Source of the DNA: Plectosphaerella cucumerina | Taxonomy: Eukaryota > Ascomycota > Sordariomycetes > Glomerellales > Plectosphaerellaceae | Direction: 5' to 3' | Length of the DNA stretch: 64,000 bases | Assembly (NCBI GenBank): GCA_020746995.1 | Contig: JAGPXD010000002.1 | Location: forward strand, 1,178,001-1,242,000 | In this document: piece after piece, positions 1 to 9,954 of the stretch | Numbering within the stretch: position 1 is the stretch's first letter | How the letters are laid out: each line of letters starts with the position of its first letter | The notes under the pieces: model-generated | Told to the model about the DNA's origin: nothing | The model's database searches: none | The model's input: the letters and a program-made list of their open reading frames with translations, nothing else | Made by a program: the position numbers and the translations under genes

Positions 1-1459
1 ACCCTGCCCTGTGGCTCCGGACTGTTAGTGTGGGGCCAGCCAGGAGACACCCAAGGTCACTTTCACGCGCAGCTCAGGGCAAAGTGAACCCGACTGCACA
101 TCGATACACGCCAAACACGGAGTGTCGCTGCAGCAGCGCTTGTACCTCGCCCCCCCTTGGTGACCCGCCCGTTCCCACCCATCGTCCTTCTCCAGTTTCT
201 GAACAGGGCACTCTCTCACACGTCCCACGCCGACCCGACCGTCTCTCCTCGATCAGGTCCCTCTCCTCCTCCCCCCCCAGTGTCCACGCTATCCGTACCA
301 TGACCGCACCCTCCATCCTTGGACCCATACTTTCATCGTGCTGGGTCTCCCGTCTGTAAACCTTAGACCTGGGATCTCTTTTTCTTTTTCACCTCCTCGC
401 CGCCGCCCTTCCCTCCTCCTCCCGATCACCATCCCACCCCCCCAAAACCCCTACCTCTCCCTTTCGCAACCACCGAGTCCTGTGTATACCGACAGACGAC
501 TGCCTCTCTTCGCCTCATAGCCGAGAGTCATCGATCACTAGGGATTCCGTGGTACTGCGTATCTCTCCTCGCTCTCTCTCCTTCCCCAAAAACGCGACCC
601 GGCCACCACATCGAGCCTCCGAAATAGCAGCCTTCGAACCGACGAGTCGCTGCTGTTCACCAACCTCGACCGACGATTCACTTTTGTTGTTGTTCGCCTA
701 GTTTGCATCTGCCGGCTACCTACGCGGACCTCACCTTTCGACGACTGCTCAAGACCTCTTTCGTCCTGCATTCATCCGTACACATCGAGACCATCGCCGG
801 TTCGATTAGTTGATCTTTCCTAAGGTGAGTTGGCTCTGCCTTGCCTTGCCTTGTGCTTTGGATCTGGCTCGTCGCGTCAAGATGGCTTTCCCCACTGCCG
901 AGGCTGCCAGCGCGGTTGTCAACAACGCGTGGGCTGGGTTCCTGCCGCCTGTGGTTTGAGCCCCAAGCCGGAGATGAGCCAGATTCATTTCAAGGCTTTC
1001 CTGCCACAACTTTCCGTCCGAAGTAAAGACTAATCCTATTCACCAGATCAGCTCGCGCACGAGTATTAATCGGTCGGATTCTGTCCACGGCTTTACTGCC
1101 TTTGCACCTTTCAACACTCTCGATCGCTTCCCACCCGAATCGCACCTTCGCACACGTTTTAATCACCACATTCACCTCTTTTCCGACCGATCAAATCGTT
1201 GCATCCTCTGCCAGCAGACACGCTTGTATCCGTTGGAAACTTGCATACAGATACCCTTTCTATGGAGCACTAGGGCTTCTACACCATCCGTCTTTTCACC
1301 CTCCCCCTTTCTCTTCGCCTCTTCCTCCCGACGGCTACTTGACACCGGGTCTTCCTGCCAGCTTGTCTAGCCATCGAACACCCGTCGCCTCAAAAGTACG
1401 CCTTTTCCCGACCAAGATCGCCTTTCCGGTCTTCGTCGGCCCATTCAACCACCGCAAAA
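1..1459 (+). other. Upstream region and CT-rich leader of the cyclin gene
   Basis: No convincing coding region. The stretch is pyrimidine-rich, like the long 5' leaders of fungal regulatory genes. A possible leader intron at 825-1046 is listed separately. Short open frames on both strands show no recognisable protein features. Confidence 0.6.
825..1046 (+). other. Putative 5' UTR intron of the cyclin gene
   Basis: A strong donor (GTGAGT at 825) is followed by a branch-like ACTAATCC at about 1029-1036 and an acceptor CAG ending at 1046. The segment lies about 400 bases upstream of the cyclin start codon. This is a prediction from splice signals only. Confidence 0.45.
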
Positions 1460-2461
1460 ATGGCCGGAGGAGGAGTCTGTGCCGTCCTCGACTATGAGGT
1501 CGAGCACATGGCCGAGTTTGTTGCCGAGATGGCCACCAGCGTCGTCATGCCCAACAGCATGGCATCGACGGAGTTCCGCAAGTTCGTCTCGAGCATGCTC
1601 TCTTCCACGAGACTGCCCAAGAGCACCGTTCTTCTCGGCATGAACTACCTCGCCAAGCGCATCAACACCCTCAAGGCCAACAACGCTCACCGTGGCAGCG
1701 AGTCTCAGGTGTACCGCACCCTCACGGTCGCCCTCATGCTTGCGAGCAAGTTTCTCGATGACAACACCTTCCAGAACAGGTCTTGGTCCGATGTCAGCGG
1801 CTTCTCCGTGACGGAGCTCAACGCCATTGAGAAGGACTGGCTCATTCAGTGTGGTTTCTCGCTGTACGTCAACCTCGACTACAGCCACGACTACAACGCC
1901 TGGATCAAGAGCTGGGACGAGTGGAGGGAGCTCAAGGAGCAGGCTGTCGCCCGCGCCAACCGCGAGAGACTGGCCGCTCTCATCCCCGCCATCGACACTG
2001 ACATCAGCCGCTACGGCGGCCGTCACTCGTACAACTCGTTCATGGAGCAGCAGGCTGCAGAGATCGAGCGCTACCAGGCCATCAAGCGTGCCGAGTCCAA
2101 CGCGCAGGCCTACCGCATGCCTGCCGAGTGGTCCTCGACCGCCAACATGTCCTGGGCCCCCCTCACGCCCCCCGACTCTGGCTACGGCACGCCCGAGTAC
2201 ATCAACTCGGCTGCATCGGCCAATGCCCGCTACAACGAGTGGTTCTCGGCCGCCGCCGCCAATGGTCAGTGGAATGCTCGCTACCAGCAGCCGCAGCAGA
2301 CCAACAGCCACCATTACTACGGCCACCGCCAGAACGGCTACTCCCAGCACTACGGCTTCCACCAGGGTGCCTGGGACCACAACCTCGCCGAGTGCAGCTG
2401 CTCCAGCTGCCTGGGTCCCGTCAAGCACCAGGCCTACTTCGGCCAGCCTGTCGTGGGTTAG
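1460..2461 (+). CDS. Pho80/PCL-family cyclin (Clg1-like)
   Basis: Single-exon gene of 333 residues. Roughly residues 30-140 form a cyclin box of the Pho80/PCL type: an early FRKFVSSML helix, then a segment choosing sites with STVLLGMNYLAKRI, the YRTLTVALMLASKFLDD helix and the NAIEKDWLIQCGFSLYV helix. This arrangement matches Clg1-type cyclins, which partner Pho85/Pef1 kinases in yeasts, so a role in activating a Pho85-like CDK is expected (family knowledge). The C-terminal half is low complexity, rich in Tyr, Asn, Gln and Ala, with a Cys pair (CSCSSC) near the end whose role is unknown. The first in-frame ATG after a long CT-rich leader was taken as start. Which PCL subgroup it belongs to cannot be settled without alignment. 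Confidence 0.88.
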   Translation: MAGGGVCAVLDYEVEHMAEFVAEMATSVVMPNSMASTEFRKFVSSMLSSTRLPKSTVLLGMNYLAKRINTLKANNAHRGSESQVYRTLTVALMLASKFLDDNTFQNRSWSDVSGFSVTELNAIEKDWLIQCGFSLYVNLDYSHDYNAWIKSWDEWRELKEQAVARANRERLAALIPAIDTDISRYGGRHSYNSFMEQQAAEIERYQAIKRAESNAQAYRMPAEWSSTANMSWAPLTPPDSGYGTPEYINSAASANARYNEWFSAAAANGQWNARYQQPQQTNSHHYYGHRQNGYSQHYGFHQGAWDHNLAECSCSSCLGPVKHQAYFGQPVVG

Positions 2462-4173
2462 GTTGCGGACCTGGACATCCCTCATCGGCCTCCTGCCGTG
2501 ACAGGCACGAAAAGTGCCCACCGGCACAGGAGTTTCATTTTGCTTGTTTCCTTTTTTTCGGACACGGACGAACCATTGCATTTTCAGATACCCTTACGAC
2601 GGAAATCATCAAAAGCCGACTTCGGCGTTCTTGGCTTGGACGCCAAGAACAACAAACTTTTCTCACGGTGCCTCTCACGAACTGGGGCATCGGCTTGCTG
2701 GGTAGCCGCGACTGGCCTTGTCCTGCTGCACACGACGCAACGGAGCAAGGTGTGGTTGAGGACCCCGACAGCCATCCCCTAACGACATTGGACCTGGAAC
2801 TTTTCCCACGGTATACGGATTCTTTTTACACGGCGTTCCGGATCACTTGACGATTCCCCGGGGGCGACAGGCCCTCGATAGACTTGCCTTTCTGCACTTC
2901 TAATTTCCCACTTTTCACGGCCGACACGCGGGTTTGCGAGACGACACAGTTCAGCCTTTGGCTCCGGAAGCATGGTGTGCTGGATGGCCAGAGATTGTTT
3001 CGCCTGCACCACGCCGCGACCGGGGCTTTCGGCGGTTCGACACTTTCGACGAATCCACGAGGCCGCTTTTCACCTGTAATTATTGCACACCGCACCTTTC
3101 GACTCGGATCCGACACACATTGCCGCCAGGCTTTCGAGAGCGTTGCAAGGCCGGCAAATCACAGGCACATGGCGCGAAACACGCGCCTGCCACCAAAAAG
3201 TAACATTGCTTTCCGCATTGCACGCATGGATATGCACTTTTTCTCGTTTCGATGGGGTTTCCCATCACGGTATCGGACTCGGGAGGCTTTCCCAAAAGTC
3301 TCGAAGGAGGGGCGGATCACACACTTTCGGATTGGGTTTCATGCATTGCGTCAGCCGGTCAAAAGAGATGGTATCTCTCGCTCAGGGGTTGGTGTGGTCT
3401 TTTCTCTTTTTCTTCATCCCATTCGACGACGATGATGGACACGCGGGCACGATGGGCAGGAGCTCACAAGGTCTGATGCTGTCGCGTCCTTTACTTTGTT
3501 CTTTCACGAGCCTCTAGACGTTTTCATTCACGGCACCACGGCATTTGAGTAGAAAAGGGAGGGAACAGCACAGGGGTTCAGGCACGTTTTGCAGCGCAGG
3601 TTTTGTAATGGCGGCTCCAGTCTTGGTTCCCCGTCTTTGGCGGCGGAAATATTGAGAGGGGACGCGGCGACGGGCCGCTCAGCACATACGAGGATGAATG
3701 GAGTCAAAAAATTGCACAAAAAATCATGCCAGGGTGTCTCGACTGAGACTGAAAGGCTTGTAGACAGGATGACATCGATCGTCCTAGACAATGCGAAAAG
3801 AATCATCCATTTAAAGACCTTTGTGAGTGTGTGTGTGTGACTATCTGATGATGTGACCATGGATGGATGAGTTTGTGAGTTTGCTTTTTAAAATGCGTAT
3901 TGGCATCTCGGTGTCCTCGGTGTGTCAAGACGCCTCTGATTGGCCAATATCTCCAGCTCATGTCGAGCACTGTCAAGCGAAGTTGAAGCTGTATCAGCCA
4001 ACAACGACAACCTCTGACTGGCCTGCAAACACCCAACCAGTCTTTTTCTGTTCTTCTCGCTGTCAGTCAGCTTAAGTTTACGATATTTCTGGCCAGAGGT
4101 GGCGCTACTTGATTTCCTTCCCATTTCACAATCAAGCCGACAAGCACAATTTTTCCACTCATCCCACGTCGCA
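2462..4173. other. Intergenic region, no gene seen
   Basis: 3' region of the cyclin gene and promoter of the Fyv6-like gene. Open frames on both strands are short, overlap each other and lack family features. Nothing else is supported here. Confidence 0.55.
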
Positions 4174-4918
4174 ATGTCATCCCGCTTTATTTCAGGCGGT
4201 AAGATAGACGCCGAGACAGGAGAAAATGTGGCATCCTCGGCAGGCGAGGGGGCTGTCACTGCTGCTCCTAAACTTAATGCCGAGTGGGAGGCTGTCCAGA
4301 AGGAGCTCGAGGCAGAACGACAGAGGCGGGAAGAGGCCCGGAAAAAGGCTGTTGAGGGTGGTGAGCAGAGCCTCTACGACATTCTTCAAGCCAACAAGGG
4401 TAAGTTGGCGGCATGGAGCAGGCTTCAGTGAGCCGCTGGCTGACACATGCGCAGCCGCCAAACAAGCCGCGTTCGAGGAGCAGAACAAGCTGAAGAACCA
4501 GTTCCGGGCGCTCGACGACGATGAGATTGACTTTCTGGACGACGTCAAGGAGCGGGAGAGACGGGAGGAGGAGAAGGTGAGGATGGAGACCAGTGAGGGC
4601 CTCAAGGCGTTCAGGGAAGCACAGAAGGCGCAGGAGAAGGGCGAGGGCGGCGCTGAGGGGACGGTGGGCGATGACGAGTGGGCGACAGAGTGGAAAGCGG
4701 GGGGAGGAAAGAAGAGGAAGAGGCATGTTGACGGAGTCCTCAAGGGTGTCGTCAAGCGGAGGACGAGCGAGGCGGCGGAAGTGACCGCACCCAAAGTCGA
4801 GGCTGAGGTGAAGACGAAGCCGAAGCCTGAGGAGGTCACAAAGGCGAGTCCGCCTGCGCCTGCACCGGTCAAGCCAGCACTGGGCCTGGGGGGCTACGAT
4901 TCGGACTCTGACGCCTGA
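4174..4918 (+). CDS. Fyv6/FAM192A (NIP30-domain) nuclear protein
   Basis: Two exons, 4174-4399 and 4455-4918, give 229 residues. The intron has donor GTAAGT and acceptor GCAG; the join yields a continuous frame through an alanine codon. The N-terminal half carries the NIP30/FAM192A domain: MSSRFISGG start, a charged helix (WEAVQKELEAERQRREEARK), SLYDILQANK, and after the intron FRALDDDEIDFLDDV. Members of this family include yeast Fyv6, which acts in the second step of pre-mRNA splicing, and human FAM192A/PSME3IP1 (family knowledge). The C-terminal half is low complexity, rich in Lys, Glu and Ala, and ends LGLGGYDSDSDA, a short acidic tail. A nuclear location is inferred from the basic stretch KKRKR. 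The start ATG at 4174 is preferred over an upstream in-frame ATG at 4099 because the conserved domain begins there. Confidence 0.85.
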
Positions 4919-5116
4919 TGGCCAAGAATTCAAAGAGGAGAAAATTACATCCTCCGGCCTCATGAAGCGGGAGGGTGGTTTCATCGTTTTGCAAGGTCTA
5001 TATGCCGCTACTAATACAACCATGGGCCATGCCTCATCTTGGGGTGTTTGTGGGTGATGTTTTTACAGTCTTCCTCTTCCGCTCGTACACATGCCATACA
5101 TACTCTCCGACTTGAC

Positions 5117-6694
5117 TCAGACAACCTCGTCGTCAATGTTGCCGACATTGGGTCCCGTCGGCTTGGACTGGAACGACGCGATGCCCCAGCGCACGACCTT
5201 GCGCGCGGTGCCCTTGATCCAGCCCTCGATGGCCTCTTCGGGGATGACAATCTCTCGAGCGCGGGCCTCGTCTTCAGGGCGGATCTCGTACCGGCGCATG
5301 CGGCTCGCGATGCGGGGGTCGAGGACGATGGGGCTCGCCCAGATCTTCTCCTTGGGGACGACGGGGGCGGGGGCCTCTTCGCCCTCGGCGGGTGCGGCGG
5401 CCGGCTCGTCCGCCTTCCAGACGCTCTTGACCCAGTTCTTCTCCTCGTGGGCGAGAACGCGCTGCTGCTCGTAGGGGCCGGAGGGGACGCCGATGGCTGT
5501 GCTGTCGTTGTCGGACTCGGAGGGGAGGGATTCTTGGTACTCGCGGCGGGCGGCGAAGCAGGCGGCTGCAACTTGGCGGCCGACGTCGTCGGCGAGGGCG
5601 CGGCGGTTGAAGAAGCGGACTAGGCGGGTGGGAGTGTTGAGGAAGCCCAGGATGTGGGGGAACTGGACGGGGATGGAGCCGGAGAAGATGTCGGGGAGGG
5701 TGGGAGGGAGGTGGGCGGCCTGGTAGTCGGCTGTGGTGTTGTAGGGGATGGGTTGCGGCGGTCTCTCGGGCTTCTTCTCCTCCTTCTTTTCTTCCTCCTT
5801 CTTCTCCTCTTCCTTTTTAGGCTCGTCCTTCGCCTCCTCGCCCGCGGAGGATGCGCCCTCGGGTCCTGGGGTCACAAGAGCGGACTCCTCGGCGGCGGGC
5901 GAGACTGGCGGTTCAGGCACAACAGGCGCGTCCAGAGGTCCCAGCCAGCCCTCGTGCAGACCGCGGACGTACTCCTTCCAGGCATTGCGTCCGATGACAA
6001 TATCGCCAGCCTCACCGGCATACTCAGGAATGCCGTTCTTGATACGAACAGCATCGCGAATATTCTCCTCCGTGGGCAGTAGTTCCTCATCCGGACGCTC
6101 GGCAAGCCTTCTGCGGCGGCGGATCTTCTCTGCTACGGCGGCGCGCACATCGCCCTCGCTGCGGCCCTGAACAAACTCCCAGTCGAGGCCGCTGGCAGCC
6201 AGGATAGGCTTGACGTACTCGAGGAAGTGGTCCTGGGTGACACGGAGCCCCTCGCCGGGGGGCGCAGCCAGGACGACGGTGAGGCGGCGCGGCATGGCGG
6301 AGGGCTCGCCAATGGGCTCATTCGCGAGAGGGGCGACGGCGCGGGCCCAGCGAGCGGTGGCGCGCTTCTTCTCGCGGCGGTCGTAGATGACGGCGGCGGA
6401 GAAGGCGGCCGTCAGGGTGAGGAAGATTGTCCAGTTGCGCGAGGGGAGCTTCTTCGGGAGGGTGGGGAGGCCGAGCAGGCGGAAGGCTGGGTTGCGCTCG
6501 GGGGCCTTGTATTTCGCTGCCCTTGCTGCCGCGGCTGCAGCCTCTGTTGATGTCGTCGAGGAGGTTGTTGTGGCTGTCGAGGGGTTCGCGCCGGGTGCCG
6601 AGGCCTGGGTGGGAAGAAGTCAGTCGAGGTTTGAAGACGAAGATAGGGGAGGACGGACCGGCTCCGGCTGGACTGGCGGCTTAGGATCCGACAT
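5117..6694 (-). CDS. tim54: Mitochondrial inner-membrane import subunit Tim54
   Basis: Two exons, 6694-6659 (36 nt) and 6604-5117, give 507 residues. The tiny first exon is joined through donor GTCCGT, branch CTGAC and acceptor CCCAG; both sides are in phase. The N-terminal part shows the Tim54 signature NPAFRLLGLP, then LPSRNWTIFLTL leading into a single membrane helix (about residues 70-90), followed by YDRREKKRA. The remainder is a soluble intermembrane-space domain with PRRLTVVLAAPPGEGL and, near the C-terminus, RIASRMRRYEIRPEDEARA. Tim54 is a subunit of the TIM22 complex that inserts carrier proteins into the inner membrane and assists Yme1 assembly (family knowledge). A Lys/Glu-rich low-complexity stretch lies in the middle. 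Length is close to the yeast protein. It converges on the Fyv6-like gene with 198 bp between stops. Confidence 0.93.
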
Positions 6695-7439
6695 TGTGTG
6701 GGTGGTTTGGATGGGGGGATGAGCTGTCTATCGAGACATTCAAGTGTCGACGGGGAGGTGGTGGTTCATGGGCGGCGGGGGGAAGTGTCGCTGCTGGTGA
6801 TCACGGGGATGGGCGAGGATGCGATGCCCGAGAATTTCGAGATCAAAAAGTTGTACGGCGCTCCTTTGGCTCGATAGCGACAGAATTCAGACTAGCGTCG
6901 AGGGCCGTGCACGGTCCCTGGGGTCAGTCACATTGCGTGAAGCTTCAAGGACCGTGGAAGTGTGCCAACAAACAAAGGTGAGATGTGGTTTTTGACATTT
7001 GCATCTTGTTCATCACGTTTAAAATTGATCTAACTGTTGATGCAAAAAGTAATGGAGCCAAGTATCAAGCTGTTGGGTCATGCTTTGATTGAAAGCTGCT
7101 CTACAATCGACACTGGCCGAGATGACAGCTAAATAACAGCCATGTCTTGAGTTAAAGTTGGGAGATTGAAGAACAGTACCTTCCCCCCGGACCTCCACTT
7201 TAGCATTAGCCATATGTGCTTGCTATGGAGCAGGCTGTCTGGAGATAACACCAAAAAGACCATGATGGAGAGTGCCACACCAGAACAACCACAGGCAATT
7301 CTTCCTCGAAGTCTCAGCCACAATGACAGTTGCAAATCCATACCTTGCCTCAGCCGGCCCTTGAGCTGTCAAGCTGTGGCTCGAACGTCTTCTGAAGACA
7401 GGCTCTTCTTGCCTTGACTTGTGTCTACGGGAAAGCAGC
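6695..7439. other. Intergenic region upstream of TIM54
   Basis: Promoter region of TIM54, then more AT-rich DNA up to the tRNA-Ser terminator. No coding region recognised. Confidence 0.5.
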
Positions 7440-7445
7440 AAAAAA
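7440..7445 (-). terminator. Pol III terminator of tRNA-Ser (7452-7551)
   Basis: Run of six T on the minus strand, starting 7 nt beyond the tRNA 3' end. Confidence 0.75.
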
Positions 7446-7451
7446 GATAGA

Positions 7452-7551
7452 CGACACCTGAGTGATTCGAACACTCGCGGGCGAACCCATTGCCTGTCTC
7501 CGCTATGGATTAGATAGCAGGGCAACGCCTTAACCACTCGGCCAAAGTGCC
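7452..7551 (-). tRNA. tRNA-Ser(GCT) with a 19-nt canonical intron
   Basis: Class II tRNA. The acceptor stem GGCACTT pairs with AGGTGTC (two G-U pairs) and the discriminator is G. The D arm is GCCGAGTGGTTAAGGC, the anticodon stem TTGCC/GGCAA, the loop CTGCTAA, the variable arm TGGGTTCGCCCGC and the T arm GAGTG/TTCGAAT/CACTC. Anticodon GCT reads AGC/AGU serine codons. A 19-nt intron (7514-7496) sits one base 3' of the anticodon, the standard site for the tRNA splicing endonuclease. It contains ATAGC, which can pair with the anticodon-loop GCTAT. The mature length is 81 nt. A T6 terminator follows. Confidence 0.96.
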
Positions 7552-8210
7552 GATTGATGATTGGTCCTTCATTTGGTGGAATAATATCGTCAGACTCGTG
7601 AACAGCCACGACGGCGACTCCCTTCCATCAAGGCTCTTCGAGTTGTGGCAGTGGCTGACTGATGTCGTTGATGGCTGCCCGCTGACTCGAGCTGGCGTGA
7701 ACTCCCCGCTGAATCCCAGAACTCCAACTGCTAGCCGAATCGCGGTGACCACAAACATCCGCCATTGACGACTGTTTGGCTTCGAGTAGGGGCTTTCCCA
7801 CTGATCTGATCAAAAACAGCTAAGATTCAGCTGAGATACCTGGCGGAAGATGGTCTTGAGTTGAACGGTGGCTGGAATACCATGTTGGGCAAGAAACCCT
7901 CGCGTCGGCGAAGTGACCACTTCCAATTCACCTCTGACCACACCTCCAACACTGCGAGTTGTACGGGCCATACTTAACATGGTCCAGACTTTCATCATGA
8001 GTCTTCTCCTTTCGTGGGAGCATCCAGCTTAGGTATCTTCCACGTCAGTGCGCAGCTTCCAGGAGCTCTCAACACACTGCACAGCTGGGGCTAGCCCCAG
8101 ACCAGATTTGACACGCGATTCAAGATGGCACTAGCTTCAGATGGCCCCAAACAGGCCTCGACGGGCAAAGCGAAGCCATCATCACCACAGACACAGCAGG
8201 CAAAAACGCC
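7552..8210. other. Intergenic region between the two tRNA-Ser genes
   Basis: About 0.66 kb without recognisable genes; its small open frames have no family features. Confidence 0.5.
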
Positions 8211-8215
8211 AAAAA
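8211..8215 (-). terminator. Pol III terminator of the second tRNA-Ser
   Basis: Run of five T on the minus strand, starting 10 nt past the tRNA 3' end. Confidence 0.65.
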
Positions 8216-8224
8216 GGAGTTTGA

Positions 8225-8370
8225 CGACAAGGACGTGATTCGAACACGCGCGGGCGAACCCAATGGCTGATATACTCAGATAGCAGGCCATCGCCTACAT
8301 TGGGTTAGTAAGATGTGAGCAGGGGAGAGGACATGAAGTCCACGAACCTTAACCACTCGGCCACCTTGCC
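8225..8370 (-). tRNA. tRNA-Ser(GCT) with two introns, one of spliceosomal type
   Basis: Reading down the minus strand, the acceptor stem GGCAAGG pairs with CCTTGTC and the discriminator is G. The D arm begins GCCGAGTGGTTAAG, is interrupted by 53 nt (8347-8295), then resumes with GC to complete the arm. The anticodon stem is ATGGC/GCCAT, the loop CTGCTAA (anticodon GCT) and the T arm GCGTG/TTCGAAT/CACGT. A second insertion of 12 nt (8280-8269) is at the canonical site one base 3' of the anticodon. Removing both leaves 81 nt with the same arm layout as the tRNA-Ser at 7452-7551. The A box is intact upstream of the 53-nt insertion and the B box is intact. A T5 terminator follows. Whether it is transcribed and spliced cannot be known from DNA. 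Confidence 0.85.
8295..8347 (-). other. Spliceosomal-type intron in the tRNA-Ser D arm
   Basis: The 53-nt insertion begins GTTCGT, carries a perfect TACTAAC branch motif ten bases before its end, and ends TGTAG. It falls between TTAAG and GC in the 3' strand of the D stem. Because a G borders both sides, the exact junction can slide by one base without changing the product. Confidence 0.7.
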
Positions 8371-9954
8371 AGCTTTGTGGAGGTCGGGGCTTTTGGTCAA
8401 GTACATAACTCAAGACGTGCTCATTGGTGCCCTCTTCCAGACGTGCCGCCAGCTGTCTCACGTCTGACCCGTCCTTGTGCCTCTGCCTGCCGGTGGGGGA
8501 CAGCCCGAGAATGGTGCATGTGCTCGGTCTCTGGATGTTTTGTTTCGATCCGAGTCGGGCTTCAAAATGTGTCTCTCCCGTCCTGCATTCTTCGGCGCAT
8601 CTTCGTGGTGCTCATACGCGAGTGAGTACGACCCCGGCAGCGCGGGGCTGGCTTGTGACAAGTTGATTGACGAGGCTGCTTGGCCCGGAGTATTATGTGG
8701 TCATCCTGCAAGGGGTTGGTTGCGATTTGCCGTGGTGGACTTGGGATTGTGGATGGCGATGGCGACAGGGACGGGAGTCTCAGGTGGAGGGAATTCAGAC
8801 AGGTCGGTCAAGCCCCAGCCCGCCCCAGCCTGCCCAGCTTGAGATGTGATGCGCTACACTGCAACGGCCCGGTGCCATGCTGCTCCCGCACGGCCAGCAC
8901 GGCCGGTGCTTCGGTCTCAAGCAGCGGGACGGGAGCCAAGCTTCCACGGGCAGAGCTCACGGCGGATGGGACATTATGGGACTCGGGCGGTGGAAAAAAA
9001 GCAACAGGGCGCGCGGACAGTCAGCAGCAGGAGCAGCAGGAGCAAGCCCCTCGACTGAAGGAAGGAACATGGAACGTTCAGTGCAAGTGGAAGGTGCAAG
9101 CACCGTCGAGCGATGGACGGCGGATGACCCCGCACGACGGCTGGAAATCCACCCACCTGGCTCGCCCACCAGTCCACCTCAGTGCACCGCACCTGCAATC
9201 AGGGGTACAGGCACGAGCACTGTACCACCACCACCGTCGAACACCCTGTCTGTTCGTTTCGCCTCGCTTCAGAGGAAAATACTGCCCCCCCATCATCCAT
9301 CCCCTCCACTCCCCCCTTTTCCCTGGTGCTCGCCGACCGACCATTGCCAGCTCTGTGGACCCCTCACACCTGGCGACTCGACTGCTTCCAGTTGTCTGAC
9401 CGTCCTCGAGCCCGCTTTTGGTGGTACCCGAGTCACAGTCCACGTCTCTCTCTCGAACCTCCACGTCTGGTCCCTCCACCTTTGCCTCGAGCACACCGAT
9501 AGTCGGCCGCCGACTACCACCAAACCCATCGGCCGTCTCGCCTCTTCTTGCCTCCGACAAAAAGACCTCACGAACCGATCTACTTGCGGCCGAGCTCCAG
9601 CAGCATATACAAACCGGCAATCTCGAGCAATTGCCTCGACGCACCTGCCCGCCCGCCGGTCTTGTGCTCGAACTTCCCGCCGCCCAGCTGCTGCTCCTCG
9701 CCAGATTTAAGCGGATTCCGAAACACCACCGCCTCGCCGCCCAACCCACCCCCTTCCCAGCGTCTCCTGCTTCTCGACGTTGCTTGACTCGCTTTGCCTG
9801 CTGCAACGTCATTCGGACGACAAGGCATAAACGAAGATACCCTCCATCCGCCTACCCTCCCGTCTGTCGCCTGCGACCTTCCGCCCCCGGTACCCGGTCA
9901 CCGTCCCATTCCCACGAGAGTTCTCCGCGGCCCAAGGCCCGGCCTGAAGCAAAG
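8371..9954. other. Upstream region and long leader of the cot-1 gene
   Basis: No separate gene recognised. From about 9200 the plus strand is CT-rich, typical of a long 5' leader. A frame open from 9418 runs in phase into the kinase, but its translation is Ser/Pro/Arg-rich leader-type sequence and is not counted as coding. Confidence 0.5.

Noticed and set aside
1445..2581. Minus-strand open frame of 378 codons
   Set aside because: Antisense of the cyclin; Val/Gly/Leu-rich shadow.
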